Source of the DNA: Myxococcus xanthus
GTDB taxonomy: Bacteria > Myxococcota > Myxococcia > Myxococcales > Myxococcaceae
Length of the DNA stretch: 64,000 nucleotides
NCBI RefSeq assembly: GCF_013116825.1
Contig: NZ_JABFNS010000036.1
Coordinates: forward strand, 1 to 64,000
Direction of reading: 5' to 3'
Shown here: positions 46,451 to 55,591 of the stretch, one piece after another
Position numbering within the stretch: position 1 is the first letter of the stretch
Layout: each line of letters starts with the position of its first letter
Translations under genes and position numbers: made by a program
The notes under the pieces: model-generated
The model's database searches: none
What the model saw: the letters and a program-made list of their open reading frames with translations, nothing else
Told to the model about the DNA's origin: nothing

Positions 46451-47221
46451 TCAGCCGCCGCGAAACACCGGCTGCTTTGTCACCCCGCGCCGCTCGATCT
46501 CATCATAGGCAAGGATGGCGCGACCGCTCCCTGGCTCGTTCTGAACGAGTCCCTCCACCAGGAGCGACTCCGGCGAGCCCCCCTGCGTGCCCGAACGCCG
46601 CGTCTTCTCGCCTCCTCGTTCGTATACCGCGCTTTCGGCGACGACGCGCGCATGCACGGCCAGTTGTGGGTTGTCGTAGAGGCGGCATGAAAGCTGTTGC
46701 GCGAAGATGATGCCGCCATTGCCCTCCGCACGCGCGAAGTCGACTTCGATGTCGCCGAGAACGACGAGATTTCCAAGGCATCGAACCCCATGAGCCTTGA
46801 GTCCCCCGGCCACGACGACCGTGCTGCCGTCGTTCACGCGAAGCCAGCCCTCGACGGTGAGTGCTCCGCCGACAATCAAGAGCGGAGCCGCATCCAGGCT
46901 CTCGCTAACAACAGCGCTTCCCGGCCAGAGGACCACGTCATTCGTCCCGCCGTCGTCCGGCGTCCGCGGTACCGTCGAACCGTCGCGCAGCGCGAGCGCG
47001 ATCCACTGAGGCCCCCCCGGAGGACAATCCTCCTCAAGCGCGACAGCAAGGTCGTCCGCATCGCCAATCGCTTCGGCCACTTCGCTGGGCCAAGATTGCG
47101 ACCAGAGGCTGGCGAACGGCGAGATCGACTCCCACGGGAAGCCATCTATCGCCGAGCCTGCTCGTGCGAGTGTGTCGAACTCGTTCAGTCGGCGAAGGAG
47201 ATTCTCGGTATCGATGGACAT
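46451..47221 (-). CDS. Hypothetical protein, 256 aa, with short beta-helix-like repeats
   Basis: The frame is open to 47341, but the ATG at 47221 (SIDTENLLRRLNEF) begins the sensible part. The middle (LLIVGGALTVEGWLRVND, TVVVAGGLKAHGVRCLGN, LVVLGDIEVDFARAE) has the repeated hydrophobic pattern of right-handed beta-helix or bactofilin-like proteins. No signal peptide or membrane segment. Related patterns occur in immunity proteins of polymorphic toxins, but nothing here proves that. Confidence 0.65.
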   Translation of the reverse strand: MSIDTENLLRRLNEFDTLARAGSAIDGFPWESISPFASLWSQSWPSEVAEAIGDADDLAVALEEDCPPGGPQWIALALRDGSTVPRTPDDGGTNDVVLWPGSAVVSESLDAAPLLIVGGALTVEGWLRVNDGSTVVVAGGLKAHGVRCLGNLVVLGDIEVDFARAEGNGGIIFAQQLSCRLYDNPQLAVHARVVAESAVYERGGEKTRRSGTQGGSPESLLVEGLVQNEPGSGRAILAYDEIERRGVTKQPVFRGG

Positions 47222-47311
47222 TGCCCTCCCAGCTACACTGCTGAACCTCCCTCTGCAAGACGCTGGCTCAAGCACGTTGGAGCCCATCGTCAGCCCCCTA
47301 TACCTACCCCA

Positions 47312-47690
47312 AACTCGGTCGCCGCGTAACGAGTGCCTCAAGGCGCCGTCAAACCGTGCGTCACTGCAAGCGAGCGAGGCGCGCGGGCTTCGCGCGTCCC
47401 TGCTCGGCGAGGAGGTCCGAAATCACCTTCAGGCACAGGTCCACGCCAAGTCGATGTGGAGAAGCAGGTCCGTGGACACCTCCACCTTCGCGGTTCGTGC
47501 CTCGCGGAAGGCTTCGCCCAACACGCCGATGGCCGGGGGCGCGCGCCTGGTCGTCCAGTCAGTAGCGGCTCTCCGTCTGCACACGTAGGTGGCTCTGCAC
47601 CCGGCCGGCGAGCATCGGCATCTGCTCCTCGACATTGGAACGTGGCCGCTTCGCGCCGCGCGTCAGCATCGTGCGGAGGTATCCGTCCAG
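47312..47690 (-). pseudogene. Second, decayed copy of the 36332-36720 segment
   Basis: AACTCGGTCGCCGCGTAAC and the following 370 bp run parallel to 36332-36720: the same GCGCGTCCCTGCTCGGCGAGG block and the same 3' coding end (minus strand, IGVLGEAFREARTAKVE...HIDLAW). The reading frame is broken at several points. The upstream part (to about 47800) reads KVTGKGKLLIIQANAAA and belongs to something else. Confidence 0.55.
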
Positions 47691-47930
47691 GGACCTCCCC
47701 CACTATACGGTGCGCGGCGCTCGCCGCAGCATTCGCCTGGATGATGAGGAGCTTTCCCTTGCCGGTCACTTTGCGGTGAGGCACGAGGCAAAAGGGGGCG
47801 CGTGCTGGCGGGCGCGCCGCTCTCCCCACCACGGCGCCAAGCGAATCGCTCTGGACCACGTCGGCGGCAGCGGCGAGAACTGGAGCGTCATGGTCCCGTT
47901 GGTCTCCTTCGCCGCGCGCTCGAGGTCGAG

Positions 47931-48854
47931 ATGATCGTCGGCGTCGACTTCGGTGCGCCGCAGCGGACGCGCGACCAGCGGCGGAAGATCATCGCCGTCG
48001 TCGCGCACTCGACGGGCTGGCACTCCTACCGCATCGACGCGACCGGCATGAACGCTCGGCTCCTCGCGGGTGAGCCTCCGGGCTGGATCGCGAAAGAGCT
48101 CGTCGACGAGTTGGTGGCCCGACCTGCGCGCGTCGTCGGGTTCGACTTCCCCTTCTGCGTTCCCCACGCGCTCCTGCGCGACCCGAAGTTCGCCTCGGAC
48201 ATCGGCTACGAGCACGGCGCGTTCCTTGGCTGGCGCTCGTTCAACTGGTGGATCGCGCAGCGCCTCCCACTCACCGACCCGCTCGACTTCACGCCCTTCG
48301 CCCCGTGGCGAGACCGCGCCGAGCGCGCGCGGCTCTGGACGAAACGCGCGACGGACATCGCCGCCGGTGGGCAGCCGCCGCTCAAGGACAAGTTCCAGGC
48401 GACGTTCCAGATGACGCTCCTCGGGAACGCGCTGCTCTCGAAGCTGTGGGAGTCGCACCAGTACCGCGTGCTGCCGTTTCCAGGCGGTCGCGGTGCTGGC
48501 GAGATCATCGAGGTCTACCCGGGCGCGACGCTACGAACGATTGGCCTGGCGAGCTACAAATCAAGGCCCGACGAAGCGGTGCGTCTCGGCATCGCCGCGT
48601 GTGCCGCCGCAGGCATCAAGCTCGACGTCGATCTCCGGCTCGTCGCCCTCGCGTGCCGCTACAGCTCGGGCACCACGAAGAAGCCCGACTACGATGTGGC
48701 CGACGCCTTCGTCGCGCTCTGCACCGCCATCCTCCACGCGGAGAACGGCTGTCGCCCGGTCCTCGCGCCCGACCCGACGTGGCAGGAGCGGCTCGTGAAG
48801 GAGTGGGAGGGCGCGATCTGGGTCCCTACCATCACGACGAGCGCACCGGCGTAG
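47931..48854 (+). CDS. DUF429 family protein, 307 aa
   Basis: Start ATG 47931 (MIVGVDFGAPQ); upstream codons in frame look like remnant sequence. The N-terminal GVDFG and the later FDFPFCVP, EVYPGATLR and KPDYDVADAFVALCTA are typical of DUF429, predicted RNase-H-like nuclease folds with acidic residues in these motifs. The substrate is unknown. It is followed after 22 bp by a truncated yggL-like gene, so the two may once have formed an operon. Confidence 0.82.
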   Translation: MIVGVDFGAPQRTRDQRRKIIAVVAHSTGWHSYRIDATGMNARLLAGEPPGWIAKELVDELVARPARVVGFDFPFCVPHALLRDPKFASDIGYEHGAFLGWRSFNWWIAQRLPLTDPLDFTPFAPWRDRAERARLWTKRATDIAAGGQPPLKDKFQATFQMTLLGNALLSKLWESHQYRVLPFPGGRGAGEIIEVYPGATLRTIGLASYKSRPDEAVRLGIAACAAAGIKLDVDLRLVALACRYSSGTTKKPDYDVADAFVALCTAILHAENGCRPVLAPDPTWQERLVKEWEGAIWVPTITTSAPA

Positions 48855-48876
48855 GCCGCTGCTACGGTCCATCGCG

Positions 48877-49101
48877 GTGAACAATCGGCTCCGCAAGAAG
48901 AAGCGCGTCGGCGAGTTCAAGGAGCTCGGCTTCGAGCTGCTCGGCTACCTGCGACCCGGCATCTCCTCGCTGCAGGGCTTCGGATTCTCGGGCCGGCCGA
49001 CGAAGAAGGGCATGTACATGAGTCGCATGGGTCATCTCTGGGCCGAGCTGATGACCCGTGTGCCTAGCCGAAATTGGCTCGCCGCGTCACGAACCTGTTG
49101 A
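48877..49101 (+). pseudogene. YggL-like (DUF469) protein, C-terminally truncated
   Basis: From GTG 48877 the first 30 residues (NRLRKKKRVGEFKELGFEL) match the start of the YggL family, small proteins that bind the 50S ribosomal subunit. After LRPGIS the sequence departs from the family and soon meets a dispersed-repeat copy (AAATTGGCTCGCCGCGTCAC near 49072). The normal C-terminal half is missing. The stretch 49102-49440 has no gene I can support. Confidence 0.6.
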
Positions 49102-49450
49102 GGCGCGCGCGGGCCGGTGAGTTCCTGTAAGCGGCGAAGGAGCAATGGAGAGCGGCAGCGGGACGTACCGAGCTGCTACTGCGCGCGGCCTGGCTCGACA
49201 CCTCCTACGGAGGCCTGCCCTCGCCGGCCGTGGACGCCGGCCGGGCGGGCCGCGAGGGGGCCCACGGGAGCCCCACGGGCAGGCCTCGCTCGTCCCAGGT
49301 TCCGCTCGCATTGAAACCATGCGACTTTCACCTACCTCAGAGCGTCGCGCGTGAGCCCACGCCCACCGCCACCACGCACTCCTGGTGAAGCGGGCGCCAA
49401 GAGGAGCAGAACCATGGACGGGAGGGCACCCACGGTGTAGTTTGCGGATA

Positions 49451-49631
49451 TTCAATCGGCCCCCGATTGAAGGGCTCGCCCAGTCCCTCTTTGAAACCAC
49501 TGGATATTGCTCGGCTTTCGGCCCTCAGAGAGTTTGAGTCCTCTGAGAGAAAAGCCGAGAACGAGTTCGCGCAGGGCTTCGTTCGGGGAGCTGAACGAAG
49601 GGCCCTACCAACCGGTAGGGCCCTTTTGTTT
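49451..49631 (+). ncRNA. Candidate structured RNA: four hairpins ending in an intrinsic terminator
   Basis: In order: H1 49451-49471, 9-bp stem TTCAATCGG/CCGATTGAA, CCC loop; H2 49510-49559, outer 9-bp CTCGGCTTT/AAAGCCGAG enclosing inner 7-bp CTCAGAG/CTCTGAG; H3 49577-49600, 8-bp CTTCGTTC/GAACGAAG; H4 49600-49623, 10-bp GGGCCCTACC/GGTAGGGCCC with AACC loop, followed by TTTTGTTTT. All stems are perfect. No ORF here has coding character. The layout is that of a small RNA or a long 5' leader with its own terminator. The strand follows from the U-tract. The promoter is not identified. Confidence 0.6.
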
Positions 49632-49637
49632 TACACG

Positions 49638-49663
49638 GGCCTCGCGATGCATATCGCGGGGCC
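49638..49663. other. Further 11-bp hairpin downstream of the terminator
   Basis: GGCCTCGCGAT / ATCGCGGGGCC with a GCAT loop and one G-U pair. No U-tract follows on the plus strand. Confidence 0.5.
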
Positions 49664-50381
49664 TTCGTGCTTAAGCCCCTGAATCACAAGGGATTCTGGC
49701 TCACGGTGCCGCAGAGGGCGTTCTCGGCTCTCTACCCCGCAGAGCGAGATGTCCCCTCTCCTCCGCCGCCAATTGAGCTCTCTGGACCGCTCTTTCACCC
49801 GTTCTGGGGAGAGAGAGGTCGAGAGCGGTTAACAGGTGCTGTTAACTTTTGGGGAGGCGGTTAACAACATTCCCCTGGAGACCCGCTCTTTCAGCTCTGA
49901 GGTTTCTGGGAGGGCGTCTCTCTCTGGTTTTTGGTCGCGTCTCTTACCTGTTTTGCTGGTCTCCACGAGGGCGGCGCAAGGTCGGGGGAGGTCCTCCTAA
50001 TCAGCACTCAAAGTGAAAGCGCGCTCGGAAGCCTTGGATCATCTGTCTCCGCCGCTGTTTCACGGGGAGGGACGCCCCGTCACGCACCCCAGCCCCGAGC
50101 GCCTCCCGAGAGAGCCAAGACTCCGCAGAGCGCCCCCCATCGCGCGGCCTCGTGGCGCTACCCGGCACCGCGAGGTGCCACCGCCACCCTCCGAGCTACG
50201 AAGCCGCCAGCCCCTCTGCGTCCGCTGCTAGACGGCCGCCCAGCCAGAATGTCGAGCCCCGCAAAGAGTGTCCACGAGCACCTCGCGCATCGGGCCTGGC
50301 GCTGGCGAACCAGAAGCCCCGTCAACGAACGGGCGAAACCATTTCAAAGTCGGAGCTGAGTTCGTCGTCCGCCCACTTCGG
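49664..50381. other. About 720 bp non-coding, with GTTAAC repeats
   Basis: Three GTTAAC sites at 49828, 49841 and 49860; the first two form TTAACAG/CTGTTAA with a 3-nt loop. A direct repeat CCGCTCTTTCA occurs at 49787 and 49883, and AGAGCGG at 49822 can pair with the first. These could be operator or RNA structure. Open frames in 49931-50380 have no coding character. Confidence 0.4.
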
Positions 50382-51578
50382 TTAGGGCTTGTTGAGATCC
50401 AAATTCGCGTTGGCGATCAACGCGTACTGGAGTTCCCGATGTGCCTCCGGATCCTTGCTCCGGTACAGCTCGCTGATGGTGTCCAAGGTTCGCCGCTTCA
50501 TCTGCTCCCAAGCCGCTCGAGCGTTAGACTCCAGCGTCCCTAACAGGTCCCCATCCCCGGCAACTTTCACAAGGAGGTGGGTAATGGGCACCTTCTGCCC
50601 CCTAGACTGCGTCGTTCGCAGGTTCGGCTTCAGGAGGGGGGTGTTGAAGAGCAGGTGGACGTCCTCGACCCGCCAAGGGATGTTGAACTGCTCTGGCACC
50701 CGGAGTTCTGCCATCTCATGAACCAGGAGCACTCCCTCTGGTTTCAGTTTTGCCAGGAGGGCGGCCAACTGCTTCGCTAGTTCGAAAAACGGGATGTGGT
50801 GCAGCGTATTGACCACCATGATCACATCAGCGGTCGGTTGCGACGAAGCAAGGAACGCCTCCCGCTCATGAAACTCTGCCCGCGCGCCCACCTTGCCCGC
50901 TAGCGCCTTGACGTCATCGTGAATGGGCTGGTCAACAGCCACGTATGTGGCGTTCTTGAATAGCCCGGCCGACGCCAACCCGAGCAGGACACGCCCAAGC
51001 CCAACGCCGTAATCGACAAGAACCACCCCAGGCCTGGAGAGCCGCTCCTGGATAGTGGACACCACCATCTCAATCTGGATGTCGCCCTGCTTGAACTCCG
51101 CAGCGTCATCCACATTGGACAACAACGCTCGATAGAGTGCCTCGGCATCCGACGAGACAGCCAACACTACTTCGGTGCCCCGTAGCCTGATGGGGCTCCT
51201 ATCGAGTTCGAGAACCTGATTAATCTGCTGCTCTAGGTACGCGGAAGAAATGGGGATTGGCCGGTCCTCTGCCTCCAGCCTCGCAAGGTAGGAATAACAA
51301 CCTCTCAGGAACGTGATTAGCGATACATCGTCCGCCTCTTTGCACATCTCGTCCAAAGTGGACTTATTGGTGCGCTCTTCGAGGTCCACGCCGGCAGAAA
51401 GCCGAGCCATCTCCAGAGCCCCACTGAAGAGCCCATGCAGGGCCAGCGCTTCTCTGGCGCGCCTGTCGAAAAAGCGTCTGTTCGAAAGGTCCGACAGATG
51501 GCCCAAACTCAACGGGTCAGCCGCACTGAGAAGGGCACTGAGACGGACACGAGCATTCGGGCTGAAATGCACGACCAT
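50382..51578 (-). CDS. SAM-dependent class I methyltransferase, 398 aa
   Basis: Residues about 190-300 form a Rossmann methyltransferase core: motif I VVLVDYGVGLGRVLLGL, acidic end of strand 2 (YVAVDQPI), and motif IV-like VIMVVNTLHHIPF. The N-terminal 180 residues are helical and unfamiliar. The substrate cannot be told. Divergent from the 51789 gene across about 200 bp that probably hold both promoters. Moderately lower G+C than the flanks suggests acquisition. Confidence 0.78.
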   Translation of the reverse strand: MVVHFSPNARVRLSALLSAADPLSLGHLSDLSNRRFFDRRAREALALHGLFSGALEMARLSAGVDLEERTNKSTLDEMCKEADDVSLITFLRGCYSYLARLEAEDRPIPISSAYLEQQINQVLELDRSPIRLRGTEVVLAVSSDAEALYRALLSNVDDAAEFKQGDIQIEMVVSTIQERLSRPGVVLVDYGVGLGRVLLGLASAGLFKNATYVAVDQPIHDDVKALAGKVGARAEFHEREAFLASSQPTADVIMVVNTLHHIPFFELAKQLAALLAKLKPEGVLLVHEMAELRVPEQFNIPWRVEDVHLLFNTPLLKPNLRTTQSRGQKVPITHLLVKVAGDGDLLGTLESNARAAWEQMKRRTLDTISELYRSKDPEAHRELQYALIANANLDLNKP

Positions 51579-51788
51579 AGTTCCGTGGTGCTATCGCATG
51601 CCCACCATGGCATCAAGCCCCCCGAAGCTCCCTTCCGTTGGGCCTGGCGACGGCACCACCAAGCCTCCTGGTCCATACCACCCAGGGGTGAGGCCCGGGC
51701 GGCCACCAGTTCCTCGACGCCCCGTGGAGGGCTAGCTACTCTCCCCACAGCGAGCGGAAGCAGCGCCATGCCGCGCGGGGAATGCCCA

Positions 51789-52346
51789 ATGCCCAAGAGG
51801 GTCCAGAGCGAGCTGAACGGCCGTGTGTTCGATGCCTCTGACTTCCGATGGGCGCTGCTAACCCTCCTCCGAGAGCGGATCCTGACCGACGCTGAAATGG
51901 CGGCCTCCCCGGCCCAGACTCAAGAGCAGGAGGACTTGGCCGCGTGGGCGCGAACCGAGGAGGGATGGGTCCCCGTCGGCGTACTGGAGCACCAGGAGCA
52001 GCTCCAAACGAATCACGAGATTGCGCTCGACGAATGCCACCGGCTGGCAGGCACGTACTTCATGGAGCACTGGGATGAGCGAGAGCGAACATATGCCGCG
52101 CTGCCCGAGTTCCCCGTCTGGTGGAGCCAGCCTGGCTCTCCCAACGCCGAACCGAGCGGGCTCGTTGGCGTCGTTCGATTCCTGGCCGGCGAGGACTGGG
52201 GCATGAGGCGCGGCGTCATCGCACGTCGTGGTGGCGATGTCGTCGTCATCGATGAAGAGGGCGCGGTCCTCCGCCCAGATGAGGTCAGCCCTCTGTCGCC
52301 CCATGAGAACCACCCGCTGGTGACCGCAGCCAAAGCCGCAGGCTAA
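51789..52346 (+). CDS. Hypothetical protein, 185 aa
   Basis: Two in-frame starts are possible, 51768 and 51789; the latter has GGGGAA seven bases upstream. The N-terminal part is helical and acidic; the C-terminal part (VRFLAGEDWGMRRGVIARRGGDVVVIDEEG) is beta-rich. No known domain. The next gene follows after 44 bp on the same strand. Confidence 0.6.
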   Translation: MPKRVQSELNGRVFDASDFRWALLTLLRERILTDAEMAASPAQTQEQEDLAAWARTEEGWVPVGVLEHQEQLQTNHEIALDECHRLAGTYFMEHWDERERTYAALPEFPVWWSQPGSPNAEPSGLVGVVRFLAGEDWGMRRGVIARRGGDVVVIDEEGAVLRPDEVSPLSPHENHPLVTAAKAAG

Positions 52347-52390
52347 AAATTCGAGTAGGGCCCTTTCACGAGCGAAGGCGGACGGATACC

Positions 52391-53041
52391 ATGCAACTCC
52401 TCACGGCGTCTCCCATCCCAGAAGAATGCCGGCGGTACTGGGCCCTCGGTGGCCTCAGCGCAGCGCTCGACGCACTCGTGCAGGACTCGCATGCTGGGCG
52501 CATCTCAATGGGCGACGCCTACGCCCTCGCCCTCCATCTCCCCCTTCTTGCGCTGGAGGACTCTGCCCGCCGTACCGCCTTCTCGCGGCTCCAAGACGCC
52601 ACGCAGGATGACCGATTCATGGATGCCGTACTCCACGTCACTCGTGGCGACATGGCGCTGGTCCCTCTCCTCCAGCTACGCGCAGCGCAGTATTGGATGC
52701 GGCTGGTCTACGACGCCACCGGGCAAACCAGCCACACCGTGGCTCCTGCCCTCGCCGCATCGCTGCGCAGTACGGAGCTCCACGGCTACACGTGTGACGA
52801 CGTCCGCCTGCCCGTCCGCGCGCTGCACCTGGTGGTGCCACCCGAAGCCGGGCTGGAGCTGCCGGACAGCCTGCTACCTCCTGCCATCTTTCGTATGCCT
52901 TCGGACGTAAGGCGGCATAAACTCCATTCCTGCCGCCGGAAGGCAGTTTTGGAGGTCGCTCATGAGCGATGTCAGTGTCGCAATAAGACCCGTCAAGACG
53001 TGTTTTCAGAGCCGATATACACTTCCAACATTCCAACGTGA
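52391..53041 (+). pseudogene. Hypothetical gene, 3' end replaced at the DUF262 island
   Basis: The first 155 codons have normal high-G+C coding character (helical protein, no known domain). From about 52865 the frame enters AT-richer sequence and overlaps the start of the DUF262 gene by 80 bp, which is implausible for a natural end. I infer that the original 3' end was lost when the island entered. A hairpin TATGCCTT/AAGGCGGCATA (52894-52921) marks the junction region. Confidence 0.55.
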
Positions 53042-54818
53042 CTACAAGTGGGAATCAAAGCACTTCACAGAACTGCTAAGCGACATCCAAGGTACTTTCC
53101 TGGAGTCATATGAGTCAACTCACGGTCGCAAAGACGTCGCCTCTTACCGCAGCTATTTTCTTGGCTCTATAATCACCTCAGCTGAAAAAGGTGGTCAGAA
53201 GCCCATTGTCGACGGGCAACAGCGGCTCACGTCTATTTTTGTCTTGATGGCCTACCTCAAGCGTTACTGCCACGATCAAGAAATTGCCCATGTTGAAGAT
53301 TTATCCACGCTTCTTCAACGCACAAGCTACGGAACGATTGACTATACAATCGAGTTTTCAGAGTCGCGTCGAAGCATTTTTCGAGAATACCTAAATTACG
53401 ATCAATCCGTCTCCACGGCCATGGAGAAGATCGACTCTCTTTCGGGCTTGGACAGCGGCGACCTGAGAGTTGTTGAAGTGCTGAAGTCCGTCGACAAGGA
53501 AATTCACGAAACCGTAAAGCAGCATATTCAATTCTTCATTGACTACCTTGTTGAGAAGGTCGAGCTCATCGAAATCTCCGTGGCGAGCGAGAATGATGCC
53601 CACCGCGTGTTTGTAACCATGAATGATCGCGGATTGCGTCTCGGACCAATCGATCTTCTCAAGGGCCATATACTCTCCAAGGTGACTGATGCTGAGGTCA
53701 ACCAGAAATGCCACGAACTATGGGTCAAAACGGTCAATGATCTTCGGCGACTTGGCGCAGAAGAGGATTCACTGTTCTTCCGCGCCATGTTCCGTGCTCG
53801 GTGGTCCAACACCATTCGCGGAAAGAAAAAAGGAGACCCTCCAGGCGATTTTGATCATATTGGTGACTCCTATCACCGCTGGTTTGTCGACAATGCCACC
53901 AATATCGGCATTGTGACATCCGACGACTACTCCAGATTCTCCAGAGATGAGATAACCAAGTACGCAGATATTTATGCCGCGATTCGACGCGCAGAGGAGG
54001 AATTCGATCCTGCGTACGAACATGTATTCTACAACTCAGTTCACAAGTACACCCTACAAGCAATGGTGCTTTTGGCGCCTATTAAGCCTAACGACACCGA
54101 CACCGAGTGGCAAAGCAAGGTGCAGCTTGTAGCCAGGTTTCTGGATCTAATTCTCACGTCACGCTCAATCGAGGGGAAAGATAACAATTACGACAATTTG
54201 CGAGACATATCGTACGGCATCACGAGAGCCATCAGAGGCATGGATCACAGTGCTGTGTTGACCTACGTGCAAACCGAATGGGACACCCACCTTCAAGCAA
54301 TGCAAGGCATTGGAAATCTGAGCTACGCCAAGTCTGAACGATCTGATATTCTGTACATTCTCGCACGGATTGCTGACTTTCTGGAAAACAAAATCCAGCT
54401 AACGAACTCGGTTGGGTTTGGTGTGTATGTGCAGCGCGATCGCGGCGGGAGAACTTTTGATATTGAGCATCTGCTTTGCGCACCGTCGCAAAATGCGACA
54501 CAGATGGGGTTCGCCTCCCCGGCTGAGTACACAGAACTTCGCAACCGGTTGGGCGCGCTGGTCTTGTTGCCGCGTTCCAGAAATCGCTCTCTGCAAGACA
54601 AGTCATACATAGACAAGCTCGCCGCTTATTCCACAGAGAATGTCCTGGCACAAAGCCTGTGTTCCGGATTCTACCAAAACAATCCAAATGTAAATGGCTT
54701 TACGACGACCCATCCAACCATGAAGCTTCGCGCGATACCTTCTTTCTCCAAGGCCGAGATCGACGAGAGGGCGGAAGTGTACCGCGCTGTGGCTCTAGAA
54801 ATTTGGAAAAAGCCGTAG
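52962..54818 (+). CDS. DUF262/DUF1524 protein, GmrSD-like putative type IV restriction enzyme
   Basis: 618 aa from ATG after GGAGGTCGCTC. The N-terminal DUF262 domain has LPTFQRDYKW and the DGQQRLTS motif (near 85), linked to nucleotide binding or hydrolysis. The C-terminal DUF1524 domain has FDIEHLL (near 510) and the later LGALVLLPRSRNRSL with Asn, the HNH-type pattern. One-chain proteins of this layout belong to the GmrSD family, which cuts modified phage DNA in characterised members. Base composition is strikingly lower in G+C than all neighbours and both flanking genes are broken, so recent transfer is likely. Confidence 0.85.
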   Translation: MSDVSVAIRPVKTCFQSRYTLPTFQRDYKWESKHFTELLSDIQGTFLESYESTHGRKDVASYRSYFLGSIITSAEKGGQKPIVDGQQRLTSIFVLMAYLKRYCHDQEIAHVEDLSTLLQRTSYGTIDYTIEFSESRRSIFREYLNYDQSVSTAMEKIDSLSGLDSGDLRVVEVLKSVDKEIHETVKQHIQFFIDYLVEKVELIEISVASENDAHRVFVTMNDRGLRLGPIDLLKGHILSKVTDAEVNQKCHELWVKTVNDLRRLGAEEDSLFFRAMFRARWSNTIRGKKKGDPPGDFDHIGDSYHRWFVDNATNIGIVTSDDYSRFSRDEITKYADIYAAIRRAEEEFDPAYEHVFYNSVHKYTLQAMVLLAPIKPNDTDTEWQSKVQLVARFLDLILTSRSIEGKDNNYDNLRDISYGITRAIRGMDHSAVLTYVQTEWDTHLQAMQGIGNLSYAKSERSDILYILARIADFLENKIQLTNSVGFGVYVQRDRGGRTFDIEHLLCAPSQNATQMGFASPAEYTELRNRLGALVLLPRSRNRSLQDKSYIDKLAAYSTENVLAQSLCSGFYQNNPNVNGFTTTHPTMKLRAIPSFSKAEIDERAEVYRAVALEIWKKP

Positions 54819-54846
54819 ACCTTCGACTAGGGGACTCCGTTCAGGG

Positions 54847-54945
54847 CTGAGGCATCCCCTCATTTCGAATTCTCCCTCTGATCTCGCTTGGTCGGTCGCT
54901 CATGGTTACTCCGAGGGGAACCTCCAAATGAGGGGATACCTCAGC
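54847..54945. repeat. Inverted repeat after the DUF262 gene
   Basis: GCTGAGGCATCCCCTCATTT (54847-54866) and its complement with one mismatch (54926-54945), separated by 59 bp. It may be a terminator-like hairpin or the remains of an element end at the island border. Confidence 0.6.
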
Positions 54946-55213
54946 GTTCAGGGACCGAGTCCGGTGGACGGCGACCGACCTCCTCATCGTCGAGGAGCCG
55001 GAGCCACGCATCTGGCGGCTGTGTTTGGAGGCCCCCACCGGAGAGGGGCGCTCTGCGCACATGGTGACGATGGCGCTCCCGCCAAGGACAGCTCTCGAGG
55101 CAGCCGTGGCACAGCACGCGGAGAAGGCTGTCCGCGGCGCTGACTGGCGCCCGCTGTGGACATGGGCCCTTGGGGCGGTGCTGTCACTGACGCCGCCTGC
55201 CTCGCAGGCCTAG
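54932..55213 (+). pseudogene. 3' fragment of an unknown gene
   Basis: The frame is open from 54932 to a stop at 55213 and reads RVRWTATDLLIVEEPEPRIW onward with good high-G+C codon use, but no start codon lies before residue 40 or so. Its missing 5' part lies at the right border of the DUF262 island. The next gene begins 90 bp later. Confidence 0.5.
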
Positions 55214-55591
55214 CGGCAACGCTCCGTCCTTCGCTATGTAAACGCCCAGGCTCCCGCCGTTCGCGGCGCCATGCGAACAGGCCCACACTGGGCGAGGTAG
55301 CAATGCAGCCGAGGTGGTCTGACAGCCCCCGCTGTCACCTTCATCAGGAACAGGCAGCCATCGACACCTGTCACCGCTGCGGAGCGTTCGTGTGCCTCCA
55401 ATGCGTTCGAAGTGCCGTGGCTACCGTCTACTGCAGCCCGTGCTTCGAGCGGCGGCTGGCCGTCCAGCAGAAGGTCTCGGCTCAGGCATGGGGAGTCCTT
55501 GCCCTCTCCTGCCTCGTAACCGTCCGGCCAGTGACGTGGCGTGGGCGGTTGCGGACGGACGAGGACCGTGCTCGGCGCGTGCCGCGAGGAT

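Noticed and set aside
48960-49060. Second small gene downstream of the yggL-like fragment
   Set aside because: No start codon with a ribosome-binding site, and the frame ends inside a dispersed-repeat copy.
49510-49600. tRNA gene
   Set aside because: The hairpins do not form a cloverleaf and there is no GTTCRANNC T-loop or CCA end.
51590-51700. Possible IS701 C-terminal remnant (WRRHHQAS-like codons upstream of the 51789 gene)
   Set aside because: The similarity to the WSRWRRHHQA tail at about 40660 is too short to support a feature.
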